64,000 nt of DNA, from the NCBI GenBank assembly GCA_013368375.1, contig JAACJP010000018.1:496001-560000 (forward strand). The letters are read 5' to 3'. Both the position numbers and the translations under genes were made by a program. The notes under the pieces are model-generated. The model saw nothing but the letters and a program-made list of their open reading frames with translations. It had not been told where the DNA came from and searched no databases. Shown one piece after another: positions 32,174 to 43,718 of the stretch; position 1 is the stretch's first letter; the number at the start of each line of letters is the position of its first letter. This stretch comes from Tricholomella constricta. Its lineage: Eukaryota > Basidiomycota > Agaricomycetes > Agaricales > Lyophyllaceae.

Positions 32174-35084
32174 ATGGTCTGGCTCAAGCCGTTGTTGCCC
32201 TTGCTGCTCTTCGTCTGCTTCGTGCACGGGGGTCTCGTCGACGACATTGTCAATGCAATCGTGAAAGCAGTCGACTGTGGCTCATGCCACGCCTTGCTCG
32301 TTCCTCTTCAAGGACTAGCGCACCTCGGCGACTCTGCCTTCTCCAATACATTCATCGCGTTATGCAAACATCTCAAGGTATGTGATCGATTTCCACGAGC
32401 TTTGACTGAACTTGAACTGAATCTCTCAGGTGCAAGATCCAGACGTATGTGAGGGAATTGTCAAGCAACAGGGTCCCCTCCTCGCTCACGACCTGCGCTC
32501 CATCTCGCCATTCGGCCAAACCGCAACGAAGCTCTGTGATTCAATCTTCGGCCTCTGCCAACCCCCCGCGATCAACAAATACACCGTACCCTTCCCAAAG
32601 CCCGCTCCCAAGAATCCAAAGGTCTTCACCTCTCAAGGAAGGGCGCCGTTCCAGGTCGCCCATTTCAGTGATGTCCATATCGATCGGGAGTATGCGGTAC
32701 GACCGTCGTGTATCCGCATGTATCTATCGCCGCTGATTGGTCGTGCAGCCTGGTTCAGAAGCCAACTGCACGAAGCCTATCTGCTGCAGGAACTATGCAG
32801 GTAGCACCAGTCCTCCTAAGATGCCCGCAAGACCCATGGGCGAGCGGAACTGTGATACCACCACGTCACTGGCGCAATCGATGCTCCGAGCAATTTCTAC
32901 CAACAACACGTTCTCGATTTTCACTGGTGATGTCGTGGAAGGTGGGCCCTCACAGTGCATACATCTGATCGCTCAACTCAGCCTCTTTGGACAACAGCAT
33001 CCGTTTGGTTGGTAAATCAAACGTGAGCAGAACCTTATTCCCTCTAATTTATTACTCATTGTTATTTAGTGGTGTCACAGATGGCCTGCAGAGGTTCAAC
33101 GAGGAAATGTCAACGATCCTTGGTGCGCCTGTATATCCCACTGTCGGTACGTAGCAGTTTCTATCTCTCTCGCTTCGCTTTGGCCGACATTTGAATCACA
33201 GGAAACCAGTGCGTGCTTTTAAGCGTCCTTGGTGTACACTTCTCTTTCGCCTCTTTAACGTTGACCTATCCCTAGTGAAGCAGCACCAGTGAACGCTTTC
33301 CCAAGGAGCACTGCATCCAAGCCTAACGCTGCTCAATGGATATACGACATACAAAGCCAAGGATGGGCGGTATGTCGCTCCTCTGCATCATTTTCTCTCG
33401 CGACCTCATCATGAGTTGCCTATCGCTTAGAAATGGATCAACACGGCGGGTGCGAGCCAAGTAGCACATTACTCTGGCAGTTACTCTGCGGTGCATCCGG
33501 GGACGAACTTGAGGTGGATCATCAACCCCCCCGTCTTCCTATAAGAAGCTAATATAATGCAGAATCATATCGATCAATACGGTTTATTGGTACAAGGCAA
33601 AGTGAGCACGCCGTCATCTCGGTTGGTTTTTCAGAGAACTGATATGCCTGTTAGCTTTTGGCTCTACGATAGCGATAAGCAACAGTACGTCCTGCCGCGG
33701 CTATCCGACACACCATCGTTGATATGCATGACACAGGCCCGACCCGAATGGCATCCTCGCGTTCACAGTAAAGGAGCTCCAAATGGCGGAGGACGCAGGT
33801 CAACGTGCATGGATCGTTGCTCATATGCCTCCCGGAAGGCAGGACACGCTGCAGGACCAGGTGCGTGTACTCCATGACTGTTCGCTTCAATACGTTTTGT
33901 TTGACCAAATACCCGCATCTAGTCAAATTACTTTGACCAAATTGTGCAGCGTTACAAGAACACGATCGCCGGTCAGTTTTATGGACACAGTCACCAAGTA
34001 AGTGTTCCACGTGCTGGCGACAGTAAGTCGGCCGTTTTCTGATGGAATGACTAGGATCAATTCGCTATAGCGTACTCGAATTATGCGCGTCGTAGTGCTG
34101 AAACGGCAGTGAGTGTCGGGTGGATCGGGCCTGCTCTTACGCCACGCGGTGAGTGCAATGCAATAGTGATCCTATGTGCTCCTTTCTGACTCGAGAACTT
34201 TTCGACGCTGTGACGTTAGATAGCAATCCTGCGTTCAGGGTGTACGACGTTGACCCCGACACCTACGAGATCATGGATTCGCGTGTGTTCCGCAGTAAGC
34301 CATCTCAACCTCCTATAACTTTTCACTCCCTTTAGTCATACATGGATTCTACTAGGTAATTTCGACAGCCCAACATTTCAGATAAACCGTGCGACACACA
34401 TTTTCCCTTCTGCCAAAAACCAAACCAAACAGAGTATCTGAATTTTATCTTATTTTAATATATACAGCGACCTGGGAGCTGTACTACAGTGCCCGCGCTA
34501 CGTACGGGCCTCTGGTAGGCGTGCAGCCCTCCGAAGCCCTGGGCCCGGCGTTCTGGCACCGCGTCACGGAAGCCTTCGCGCGCAACGACACGGCATTCCA
34601 ACAGTACAACGCCTTCCTCAGCAGCGGGTTCGGCGTCAAGGCATGCAATGCGGCGTGCAAGACCCTCACGATCTGTGGGTTGCGCGCACTCAGGGCGCAG
34701 GATAACTGTGTAAGTCCCCCGCCCCTCTCAGATATCAGATTTTTTCAGTTGGCTGATACTGATATTGGGTGCGGGGATTTATAGCAAGTATCGAAGCCGG
34801 GGCTGAACTTCCGCAAGAGAGGTGAGGAGGAGGAGGAGGGGGGTGAGCATGTGGCGCATGGTGGTGGTGGTCGCATCGATGACTGTGAGGGCGGGGGTTT
34901 GGGAAGTATATTCTCGCAGCTGCCTCAGCGCCTGTCGAAGGTGCGTGCGGTTGTCATGTTTGAGTGTGGCGCTACATGTACAGTGCTGATGAACAAACGG
35001 TATACCATGTAGTCGCCTGCGGAACGCGAAAAGGTTAGGAAGGTGATTGAGGAGAGTCTTGCCTTGTCCGCGGCGGGTCTCTGA
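32174..35084 (+). CDS. Acid sphingomyelinase-like phosphodiesterase, secreted
   Basis: This enzyme would cleave sphingomyelin-type phosphodiesters in an acidic or extracellular compartment. The start at 32174 gives a signal peptide (MVWLKPLLPLLLFVCFVHGG). A saposin-B-like domain with paired Cys follows (CGSCHALLV, DVCEGIV, LCDSIFGLC). The metallophosphoesterase core has all metal motifs: FSDVHID, FTGDVVE, VGNHE, AHMPPG and FYGHSHQD. Exons begin 32174-32377, 32430-32696, 32749-32941 and 32998-33022; further introns follow, including one flanked by a 7-base exon (33202-33208) that encodes part of GNHE. The C-terminal region (TWELYYSARATYG, WHRVTEAFARNDTAFQQYN, CNAACKTLTICGLRAL) is typical of the family. 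The coding sequence ends VIEESLALSAAGL-stop. A deleted copy lies at 46056-47739. Confidence 0.88.
33202..33208 (+). other. 7-base micro-exon in the sphingomyelinase-like gene
   Basis: Only the bases GAAACCA between AG at 33200-33201 and GT at 33209 join CCCACTGTCG upstream to TGAAGCAGC downstream as PTV-GNHE-AA. The metal-binding Asn and His of GNHE depend on this exon. Confidence 0.75.
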
Positions 35085-35685
35085 TGCCTTGTGTCCGCGG
35101 GGAGTCCTGAAATCCTGAGGATGCGCTGTCCGTTTGTTTGTGCTGTTGCTGTTTCATTCAGCGGGTTGGCTGCAATGGGGGGGAACGGCGAAGTTGCAAG
35201 GAGTTTTTTAAGTAGTAATGCGCAACCATTATTCTATCTCGTTCAATCGACCTAGGGGTGATAAGTAAGGTCCTTCTAATAGGCGCCACAACAGTCAAAC
35301 TTCGACCAACATTTCCCGTGGTCCCAGGACCCTCCAAGCTTTAGCTTTAACCCTCAACTCTAAGGCAATTGGTGCCTAAACTGTATATCCCGAAGCAAGC
35401 AAGCAGGCATTATCACCGTCTTTCGGTCTCCAAAATTCCAGTGCATCAAAGGAGCGACGGAACGACAACGACAGATGACAGATAGCGATTTCCTTTCTTT
35501 CGAAGCTTGAGCTATAGCATCGCGGGGGAGACCTGACCAGCCCCCAGAGTGTCCATCCCAGATATCAGGTTTGCAAGCGCTGGGCGTTGGGAATGAACGA
35601 ACGAACGACAGAACAGCCAAAGAATCCTAAGAATCTGCCCCTAAGAATCGCATTTGAGATCCGGGCCATGTCTGAATATTGAAAT
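35085..35685. other. 3' flank of sphingomyelinase-like gene, duplicated
   Basis: No gene is seen. The sequence is almost the same as about 47740-48344 downstream of the deleted copy, so the duplication included at least 1.2 kb of 3' flank. Confidence 0.6.
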
Positions 35686-36180
35686 GTGGCTTCGATGAAG
35701 GTCACTTTTACAAAAACAACCAGCGGTACACGGACGAACGACGAAGGCGTGCGAGCCATTGATGTCCTGTCGAGACCTCCGGTCCAGGGATGTCCAGATA
35801 TCCTCCAAGAGGATATTCGGCTCCAGGATGGCAGTGACGGCGACAGCGTGGAAAGCTCAGGGAAGGACAGGAAAGGGAAAGGGAAGGGAAACGTGAGCTG
35901 GCGCACACACCTCGTGTGATAACAGAACCGACCATGACTCGGAGTATATTCCAGAAAAAGTTACAAGCTGGCGCCCACACACGGACTCGGTGGTAAGTGA
36001 GGAGATTTCTGAGGTGACGGATGTAATGATTAATGATTCTCAGTTATTGCTGTTCAAGGTCTGTGGCCGCTTTTAGTATTCTTGCAATTCAATAGTTAAC
36101 TCTCTTACCTAAATGTGTGCAGAGATGTGGTAAAAGGGAGGCTGAAGCGTGTGGTGGATGCGTTAATTGTCAACCTCGTG
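35686..36180 (+). pseudogene. Fragment of the right-edge gene (3' end), copy 1
   Basis: The frame GTRTNDEGVRAID, DGDSVESSGKDRKGKGKG, SWRTHLV and, after frame breaks, VSEEISEVTDVMINDSQ, LLLFK and an R-C-G terminal exon parallels the end of the gene at 62684 (GTQANDEGEPS, GVSMESSGNDKKGKGKG, SWRTPRV, VSEEIFEVTDVMMDDSR). The splice sites around the last intron are still recognisable, but stops and indels interrupt it. This is a dead duplicate without a promoter or 5' part. Confidence 0.75.
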
Positions 36181-36269
36181 GCAAAATAGCGCATATACGT
36201 GCTATTATTTTTGGCCAGATCAAACGCAAGGCGATTTACACCGGTCGCACATGAGGTGAGGGTTTATCA

Positions 36270-36285
36270 TAATATCAAGACGCAC
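36270..36285 (+). repeat. Left target-site duplication of the LINE
   Basis: TAATATCAAGACGCAC here is identical to 42609-42624 directly after the poly(A) tail. The exact 16-base match on both sides of the element shows target-primed insertion and fixes its borders. Confidence 0.93.
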
Positions 36286-36600
36286 ATCCACGACGCCTGG
36301 ATATCCCGCCTCAAATCCCTTACCTTCCCCACAATCCACGGCACCGGCACCATCACCCAACCCCTGCACTGCAATATCTGCAAGGGCCGCGACCATCGCA
36401 CCATAGACTGCGCCTACCCCACGACACCTGGATGGGCAAGGAATCACTCCCTGATCACCCCACCGGCAGACGCCTCACACGAAAACTCGAGGGGAGCGGG
36501 AAGAGGAAGGGGACGAGGGCGTGGTAGAGGCCGCGGCGACTACCAAAATGAAGGAGGCAGAGGAGGATACCGAGGCTCACGAGGAGGCAGGGGGTACTAA
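36286..36600 (+). pseudogene. LINE ORF1 C-terminal remnant (CCHC zinc knuckle, RGG tail)
   Basis: The frame reads IHDAWISRLKSLTFP, then a CCHC knuckle CNICKGRDHRTIDC, then an Arg/Gly-rich tail ([24 protein letters not shown]-stop). ORF1 proteins of this type coat LINE RNA. The upstream in-frame sequence before 36286 belongs to the host target, so the apparent longer frame is chimeric and the true ORF1 start is missing. Confidence 0.8.
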
Positions 36601-37082
36601 TACCATAACCCTGCTGAAGCACGTACACTCTCTCCCTAACCTCCCCCCCCTGACAGCCCCCCCCCTCACAACATGCACCTATACTGTACAACGGCGCCGC
36701 CGCTCCCACTCTCCTTACTATACATACAGTCGGCGGTTCTTTCCCCCCCTCTCCTCTGTTGCTATCCCTTTCTCTCCGTACACACGCTCCCTTAAGAAAA
36801 TCTCTTTTCTCTCTCTACAATAAAACCCATGGTACCAACCAGCCAGAGAGAGACGTAGTCCAGCAAAGACCCGCCTACGAGGGCCTCGTACTTGCAAATC
36901 AAAGTACCACAATTTCCACCATAGTATGTGGCCCACATTTACTGGGCGCCCCGGCGCGACAGGAAAGCCACACCATATACTATCCCTGGCAGACCCAGGA
37001 ACAACGGTGCGCCTATTTAGGCCAGGACAAACCGTGGCTGAGAAGCCAAAGCGTACCCCACGGGACCGACCCCTTTTTCTAG

Positions 37083-40000
37083 GCATTAGAGATCAGCCCC
37101 GTATACGCAGTCCCCCGAGGGCGACCCGGATGGTTCCAGGCCCGACAATTGGTTGAAACGTCGGAAAAGCCTCCATACAGACCACTAACACAAACACAAA
37201 CCCCCCCCCCCACGGTATTTCTTTCTCGGTATAACGGTTTAGGCCCCCTCGAAATCGGAAGAGGACGTGGTCCCCCCGCCGATCGCACCTCTAATGACGA
37301 TCTCAGGGAGATTGCAGGCGGACACAGCAGTAGTAGTAGTAATGATGTTGCGGACGGAAGACCCTCCGAGACGGAACAGGCACGCCCCCAGGCTGACGAA
37401 GGGCAAACTGTCAGAACTGACGAGGACGAGGGCCTCCCTATAAACGGAAATGACGAAGACGGCACCGGAAACCCGACAAATGTAAACCCAAACCAAACGA
37501 ATGAAGGAACGAGGGGACACCTAGGCGACCCCCCAAACCAAAACCCCCCAAGCAGCACCGGGAAAAAGACAGTAAGAGGATCACTTAAGGTCGCCAGCCT
37601 CAATATAAAAGGGGGGGGCTCCAGCACAACAAGAGAGAAATGGCAGCATATAAGACAACTGATAAGGGACAACAGAATAGACGTGCTCGCAGTACAAGAA
37701 ACACACCTCAACGAGGCCAGGAGAGACCTTCTACAGACCCAATTCGATAAGCATATGCACATTATCATAAGCCAGGCGGAAGACTCCCCTAACGCGAAGG
37801 GCGTAGCTATCATACTCAACAAAAGAACAACAAAGTGGAGGGAAGCTAGCACTAGGGACATAGTTCCAGGGAGAGCCCTCCAGATAGAGCTACCATGGCG
37901 CGAAGGCGCCATCACAAAGATCCTAGCGGTATACGGTCCCAATACACCATCGGAAAACGCAGTTTTCTGGGCCACCATTAACAACTCCTACCAAACGAGG
38001 AATAGAACGAAACCAGACATCCTACTGGGAGACCTCAACATGGTAGAAGACTCCCTCGATAGATTCCCACCCCACGAGGACCATAGACCACAAACTGAGG
38101 CGCTCCTAGATCTAAAAAACTGCCTCAGACTACTAGACGGCTGGAGACAGACTCACCCAACAACTATCGATCACACCTTCCGTATGGGCCGCACAACAAC
38201 TGTCTCTAGAATAGACAGGATCTATGTCACCGAAAAAATCCTAAAGAGAAGCTTTAACTGGAAAATAGAACAAACCGGAATTAGTACTGACCACAAAATG
38301 GTCTCAATGGAATTTCTCGACTATCGAAACGTCTACCTTGGAAAAGGCCGTAAACAAATACCACTCTTCCTCCTGAAAAACAAAAATGTGATGAGAGACT
38401 ACAAAAAGACCTGCCTCGCCTTCAGCGATAAATTTGAAGCGAGTACAGCAAACAGAACAAACGGAAACAACCCACAAACAGAGTGGAAAATATTCAAAGA
38501 CCAAACCAGAGCCTTCTTCATACGGAGAGCAAAGACCGAAACCTCCAAACTAGACCGTAAAATTGAGGAATGTAAGTCCAAAATAGACATAACTACAAAC
38601 GACACAAATTCTCCCCGGGACGAGCTAATCCTCACACAAGCAATCCTGGAAGAGGAACTGAAACAACTTGAAAGCCTACGACATACAAAAACCAGGGACA
38701 ACCTAGCAGCCAAGTGCCGTATAGAAAACGAAACAATGTCTAAACACTGGATACAAATGAATAAAGAAAAGACGCCACGGGACACAATTGCCGCCCTCCA
38801 GATCCCCCAGAGCAACCCCCCGACCTACACCAGACGATCCTCCGAAATGGCAGAAACAGCGAGACAGTACCACCATGACCTCCAGCAAGAAGGCCTAGCC
38901 CCGAATGACAATACCGAACGAGAAACAGCCCAAATACTAGGGAACCTCAAGGCAAAGCTCACGGAAGCAGAGCATACAAAAATGGGCGACATAACAGGCA
39001 AAGATGAGATACGTAAAGCCATTAAAGACCTCCCGAACGGGAAAGCGCCCGGAATGGATGGTATCCCCCATGAGCTGTGGAAAGCCATGCTAGACACACA
39101 CGACAGAGATGTAAAGAACGAAGAAAGAGCCTTTGACATTGTCGGAATCATGGCCGCTCTCTTCAACGATATCGAGACCGAGGGCATGGAGGAAAACACC
39201 GATTTCTCCCAAGGCTGGATGTGCCCTATATATAAAAAGAACGATAGAACAGATATTAGCAACTACAGACCCATAACGGTCCTCAACACCGACTACAAAA
39301 TTTTCACCCGGGCACTCACCACTCGGCTCTCAGAAGTGGTACCAGCCCTCATCCACCCCGACCAGGCAGGTTTCATGAAAGGCAGACGCCTCGAAGACCA
39401 GACCGAACTAGCAAAACTCATGCTCGATAGATGCGAAGCAGACCAAGATAACGGAGCTTTAATCTGCCTGGACCAGGAAAAAGCCTACGATAAGATAAAC
39501 CACGATTTCCTGTGGGCGTCCCTTAAGAAATTCGACTTCCCCGAAAATTTCATCACAACCGTGAAATCCCTATATAAACATGCTGAAACGGTCGTTATTC
39601 TCAACGGAGAGATAAGTTCTCCTTACCGAGTAACCAGAGGAGTCAGACAAGGAGATCCACTCTCCTGCCTCCTCTTTAATCTGGCCATCGAGTCCCTAGC
39701 AGCCTCGCTCCGTAACTCCTCCCTCACAGGCTACAAGATTAAAGGAGACGCTGAACGCCTCCTCACAACCCTCTTCGCAGACGACACAACAGTATACTTA
39801 TCGGAATACGATAGCTTCACTGACCTCGAGAATATCCTAAATAAATGGTGTCGTGTATCAGGGGCCAAATTCAATCTAAATAAAACCACGATCATACCGA
39901 TGGGTTCGGAGGAGTACCGAAGAAACCTCGTAGAAAACAGGAAGATGTCCGCAACAGAAGAACCCATCCCGGAACACATACACATCGCAGCAGACGGTGT

Positions 40001-40604
40001 ACCAGTCCGGATCCTAGGAGCCTTCATAGGAAATAAAATCGAAAACGCAAATATCTGGACGCCCACGCTGGAGAAAATCCAGCTTGCACTCGAGAGGTGG
40101 GACAAAAGCCATCCTACACAAAATGGAAGAGGAACCATTATAACCATGGAGGCGGGAGGCCGTTCCCAATTTAAAGCGAGGGTCCAGGGCATGCCCAAAC
40201 CGGTAGAAGGTAAACTAGACAAAATGATACGTACCTTCATGTGGAACTCCGATAGTACCCCAGCAGTAGGGACCGAGACTATGAGCCTCCCCATCACACG
40301 CGGGGGCAAGAAAGTCCTCGACATAAAGACTAGAAACCAAGCAATAGAACTCACTAAGCTCAAATCATACCTCCAACTAGACGAAAATCGCCCACGCTGG
40401 GCGAAAGTGGCCGACGAAAGATACCTGAGCAATGCGACAACCAGCCGGCGAAGCAGAGACGACAAGGCGCTCGTCACAATGTTCATACAAGACTGGTCCT
40501 CGAAACTCAGAGAAGGAAATATGTCCCTTCCCCCCACCCTAAGAAGTATGCTGGGAGCCGCGAAAAAAACACGGCCTGGCTTTCCCCCCGAAGGACCCCT
40601 CTGA
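37083..40604 (+). CDS. LINE ORF2, part 1: AP endonuclease and reverse transcriptase
   Basis: The open frame runs from just after a stop at 37080 to TGA at 40602-40604. Endonuclease motifs are VASLNIKGG, VLAVQETHL, GDLNMVED, SRIDRIYV and STDHKMVSM. Reverse transcriptase motifs are GKAPGMDGIP, NYRPITVLNTDYKIF, DQAGFMKGR, LDQEKAYDKI, RGVRQGDPLS and the catalytic LFADDT (an F-A-D-D form). No ATG precedes the endonuclease domain; the first Met in this frame is inside it, so translation would need reinitiation, frameshifting from ORF1 or a non-ATG start, or the element is dead. The frame ends just before RNase H because of an extra A at a run of seven A (about 40562-40570). Confidence 0.88.
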   Translation, partial: ALEISPVYAVPRGRPGWFQARQLVETSEKPPYRPLTQTQTPPPTVFLSRYNGLGPLEIGRGRGPPADRTSNDDLREIAGGHSSSSSNDVADGRPSETEQARPQADEGQTVRTDEDEGLPINGNDEDGTGNPTNVNPNQTNEGTRGHLGDPPNQNPPSSTGKKTVRGSLKVASLNIKGGGSSTTREKWQHIRQLIRDNRIDVLAVQETHLNEARRDLLQTQFDKHMHIIISQAEDSPNAKGVAIILNKRTTKWREASTRDIVPGRALQIELPWREGAITKILAVYGPNTPSENAVFWATINNSYQTRNRTKPDILLGDLNMVEDSLDRFPPHEDHRPQTEALLDLKNCLRLLDGWRQTHPTTIDHTFRMGRTTTVSRIDRIYVTEKILKRSFNWKIEQTGISTDHKMVSMEFLDYRNVYLGKGRKQIPLFLLKNKNVMRDYKKTCLAFSDKFEASTANRTNGNNPQTEWKIFKDQTRAFFIRRAKTETSKLDRKIEECKSKIDITTNDTNSPRDELILTQAILEEELKQLESLRHTKTRDNLAAKCRIENETMSKHWIQMNKEKTPRDTIAALQIPQSNPPTYTRRSSEMAETARQYHHDLQQEGLAPNDNTERETAQILGNLKAKLTEAEHTKMGDITGKDEIRKAIKDLPNGKAPGMDGIPHELWKAMLDTHDRDVKNEERAFDIVGIMAALFNDIETEGMEENTDFSQGWMCPIYKKNDRTDISNYRPITVLNTDYKIFTRALTTRLSEVVPALIHPDQAGFMKGRRLEDQTELAKLMLDRCEADQDNGALICLDQEKAYDKINHDFLWASLKKFDFPENFITTVKSLYKHAETVVILNGEISSPYRVTRGVRQGDPLSCLLFNLAIESLAASLRNSSLTGYKIKGDAERLLTTLFADDTTVYLSEYDSFTDLENILNKWCRVSGAKFNLNKTTIIPMGSEEYRRNLVENRKMSATEEPIPEHIHIAADGVPVRILGAFIGNKIENANIWTPTLEKIQLALERWDKSHPTQNGRGTIITMEAGGRSQFKARVQGMPKPVEGKLDKMIRTFMWNSDSTPAVGTETMSLPITRGGKKVLDIKTRNQAIELTKLKSYLQLDENRPRWAKVADERYLSNATTSRRSRDDKALVTMFIQDWSSKLREGNMSLPPTLRSMLGAAKKTRPGFPPEGPL

Positions 40605-42390
40605 AGACATCAAACAAAAGATGCCCATATGGCACCACATCGGAGTATCACCCACCAAGAAACTTCTGAACAACGACACATGGGCAAAATGCCAGAGAGC
40701 TAACCACGGCATAATTACAACAGGAGACATGAGCCGATATGCATTGGAAGACTTACCTCCTAGACACAAGCTAAGACGAAACTGCGCCTGCCAAACGTGC
40801 AAAACAACACGGCGTATGGGCTGCGAGAACCCCATAAAATGCAGAGCGGCCGCACTGAAATCCCTAGACTGCCTAGACCCAAGATGGGACCCAAGGATAG
40901 CCGCAAACCAAACCCAGCACCATGAACCCAGAGAAAACCTACAAACCGGAGAACAGATGCGACCAATAGCCTTCAATAAAAGTCTCCAGACGACCGGCAC
41001 TCTAGCGGAAGGCTTCCGCATTTTCGTCGACCCCGCCAGCATCACCAACGAACAAACCATCCAGTCAAACGATCCCCAAGGGGGGGAAACAATCGTGTAC
41101 ACCGATGGCTCCTGTATAAACAATGGATGTGAAAACGCCAGAGCAGGTAGCGGAATCTGGTACGGCCAAAACGATGTACGAAACACCAGCGTAAGACTCC
41201 CCAACCACCTCGAACAAACGAACAACGCCGGAGAAGCGGTAGCAATCCTGGTCGCAGCACAGAATGCAGACCCGGCAGAAACACTGATCATTAGAAGCGA
41301 CTCACAGATAGTCATCGATGGACTGACTAAAAACCTACCAACATGGGAAGACAAAGGTTGGATAGGTATCGCAAATCAACACGTCCTCCGCGCCACGGTA
41401 GCCACCCTACGCCAAAGACCGGGAAAGACTTTCTTCCAAAAAGTTAAGGGACATAGCGGCGACATAGGAAACGACGGAGCAGACCTTCTAGCAAATGTAG
41501 GAGCAATGAAAGACGACCCGGATGAGATCGACCTGACAATCCCTAAGCCCTTTGACGTGTCAGGGGCCAAACTGTCAAAAACGACGCAAGCCCTACTGTA
41601 CAAGGGCATCCTGGAAAAGAAGAAACCAAAACCTCGCCGGGGCACAACAATCAACCTTGACATGACCCGCCACGCCGTTTTCGAAGCCACCGGAACCATG
41701 CCCACGGACGCAAACATCTGGAGATCACTGAAAAATAAACACATATCGAAAAATATCGCCGCATACCTGTGGAAAACGATGCACAACGCGTATAAATGCG
41801 GGAAGTACTGGGACAATATCCCAAATTTCGAGACGAGAGGGATCTGCCATGACTGCGGGGTGGAAGAGTCCATGGAACACATCCTCACAGAGTGCCAAAA
41901 CACAGGCCAATCCGTGATCTGGCCCCTCGTAAAGGATATCCTCGATAAGCGAAAAGTACCACAGGTAAATCTAACCTTCGGGACAATTTTAGGATGTGGT
42001 GCGGCAAATTTCAAAAACCAAAACCAAAAAGCAGACCCCGGGTGTAGCAGGTTCTACACAATTATTCTCTCTGAGTCGGCCCACCTTATCTGGAAACTAA
42101 GGTGTGAGTGGAAGATCGCCCGAGAGGCAGACCCCGAGAAAAAACACACCATCCACGAGGTAAGAAACAAGTGGGTACACGCCATCAATACGAGGCTTAA
42201 ACTCGATTGCCTAATGACAGACAGGAATAGATATGGGAGGAAAGCGCTACGCTCCCCCCTAGTACTAAGCACATGGAAAGGAACCCTCCAGAGAGAGGAT
42301 ACCCTACCAGCAAACTGGACATATCTTAGAACCGGGGTTTTAGTGGGTGTGAGTGCGGCCCGCCCGCCAGGGCGGAACCGACAGCCCTAA
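40571..42390 (+). CDS. LINE ORF2, part 2: Cys-rich linker and RNase H
   Basis: This frame, +1 relative to the reverse transcriptase, opens at HGLAFPPKDPSEDIKQK and continues MPIWHHIGV. It has a Cys-rich linker (CACQTCKTTRRMGCENPIKC) and RNase H with catalytic-type motifs YTDGSC, NNAGEAVAIL, IRSDSQIVIDGL and VKGHSGDIGNDGADLLA. The C-terminal part has a second Cys/His cluster (CHDCGVEESMEHILTEC) typical of Tad/I elements. It ends at 42388-42390, followed by about 190 bases of 3' untranslated sequence and poly(A). It reads as one protein with part 1 if one A is removed. Confidence 0.85.
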
Positions 42391-42577
42391 CCGGCTGCCG
42401 GACCAATCTCAAGTCCCACACTGCCTCCCCTGAGGAGTTGCGTGCGAAGAACATTTCCCCGGAGTGGTCTCCCCTACTGATTGAATATATCCATCTATGC
42501 GGGGTGCAAACCCCCGCCAAACCCTACCGGGAGGCGAGGCTAGCGTTTGATAGTTGTCGCCTTCCATTAAAGTACCA

Positions 42578-42608
<31 letters not shown>

Positions 42609-42610
<2 letters not shown>

Positions 42611-42624
42611 ATATCAAGACGCAC
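42609..42624 (+). repeat. Right target-site duplication of the LINE
   Basis: Identical to 36270-36285 and directly after the A run. A further A could belong to either the tail or the duplication. Confidence 0.93.
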
Positions 42625-43718
42625 CATCTTTTCCGAGTCCAGACCTTGCAAGTCACTGCGTGCTGGAGCAACGTACAAAAGCAAAGAGCGAGAAATTAGC
42701 AGGACACGCATCGAAGCGCGGTTTATTGTTCAGGAATTGGACCGCTCCGCGTCAATAATAATAACAATAACGATAACATGCTGAAACGATCCTGAGCTTT
42801 CCTCTACTCGGAGTTATAGCTGACACTGATAATCAAGCCAACAGTCAAAGTATAGGAAAAGCAATGACCAGGACACGCACTACATGCCGAAGCCGTCAGC
42901 TAGTCCTACTCGGAGCCATACTAGCTGACCAGGAAAAATGCCGTACATAGGCCTGAGACCAATGCTGAATATGGTGAATAACTGTTTTCCTCGTGTCATT
43001 ATGATTTCCTTAGTCGGCCACTGTTATCAAGGGCCTTGCAAGGAACCTTGATCTCGGTTTGGAAAGGACCTTGAAAAGGACAATCCAGAGATGGCATATT
43101 GCTTTTATCTTCTGAAAACAGACCGAAACTGATTACGAATTTAGCATAGTTGCGAAGCGTAGTTGGTAACGCGAATAACCAACCATATTTCCATCCTCTA
43201 AGAAATGAGCGTCAATACAGGCTTACTCTGAGTTGCTAGACGTTCCGCAAGCCATACCATGACCAATCTATGGCTTCAGACTTACTAGACCGATGATTCC
43301 AACTTGCAGAGTGTCTATGCATGGCACTTGCCTCGCGAAGCTGAAGATAGCGCCGGGCACTTGCAAGGCATGAGACAAGTGTTGAAGGCGTTTTGATGGT
43401 GTCTGCACATGACCCGCCCCTAACTCCGATACATGAGGTCGTGTTCCCTTTTCTCTCGTAGCTCTCTACCGGTGTCAGTACATCTGTTGTGGTCTATTCT
43501 GCGCGTCTGTGTGGCTATCTCTAGCCATTCTCCATCTTCCCCACCCTACACGTTCAACAACAAGTGTATGACAGTTATGGGCAAAGATGTCCCAGCGTTG
43601 ATGCAACGTTGATGGACCACATGTCCGGGCCGGGGCAATGTTTGCCTTGCTTTATTCGTGGAGGACTTTTTAAATCAACATATCAGTCTCGCGACTATAA
43701 AGCCTGCTGGAGAGAACC
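42625..43718. other. Upstream region of paralogue A
   Basis: No gene is supported. From about 42825 the sequence matches the upstream region of paralogue B (from about 48541; both contain GATAATCAAGCCAACAGTC and later CAATCCAGAGATGGCATATT), so promoter and gene were duplicated together. Confidence 0.6.

Larger units (their letters stand above)
36286..42608 (+). mobile_element. 5'-truncated Tad1/I-like LINE retrotransposon
   Basis: The element is 6.3 kb, bounded by a 16-base target duplication, and ends in 28 A residues (42581-42608). It holds the end of ORF1 (zinc knuckle and RGG tail), then a long ORF2 with AP endonuclease and reverse transcriptase, then RNase H in a shifted frame. This order (CCHC ORF1, APE, RT, RNase H) fits the Tad1/I branch common in fungi. 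The 5' end starts inside ORF1, so it was copied incompletely. Domains are nearly unbroken, so the insertion is probably fairly recent. Confidence 0.93.

Noticed and set aside
37079..37984. Minus-strand frame of about 300 codons
   Set aside because: It is antisense to the LINE endonuclease frame, which has all expected motifs.
40562..40572. Classic -1 ribosomal slippery site in the LINE
   Set aside because: The run of A looks suitable, but the RNase H frame is +1 relative to the reverse transcriptase, so a -1 slip would not connect them.
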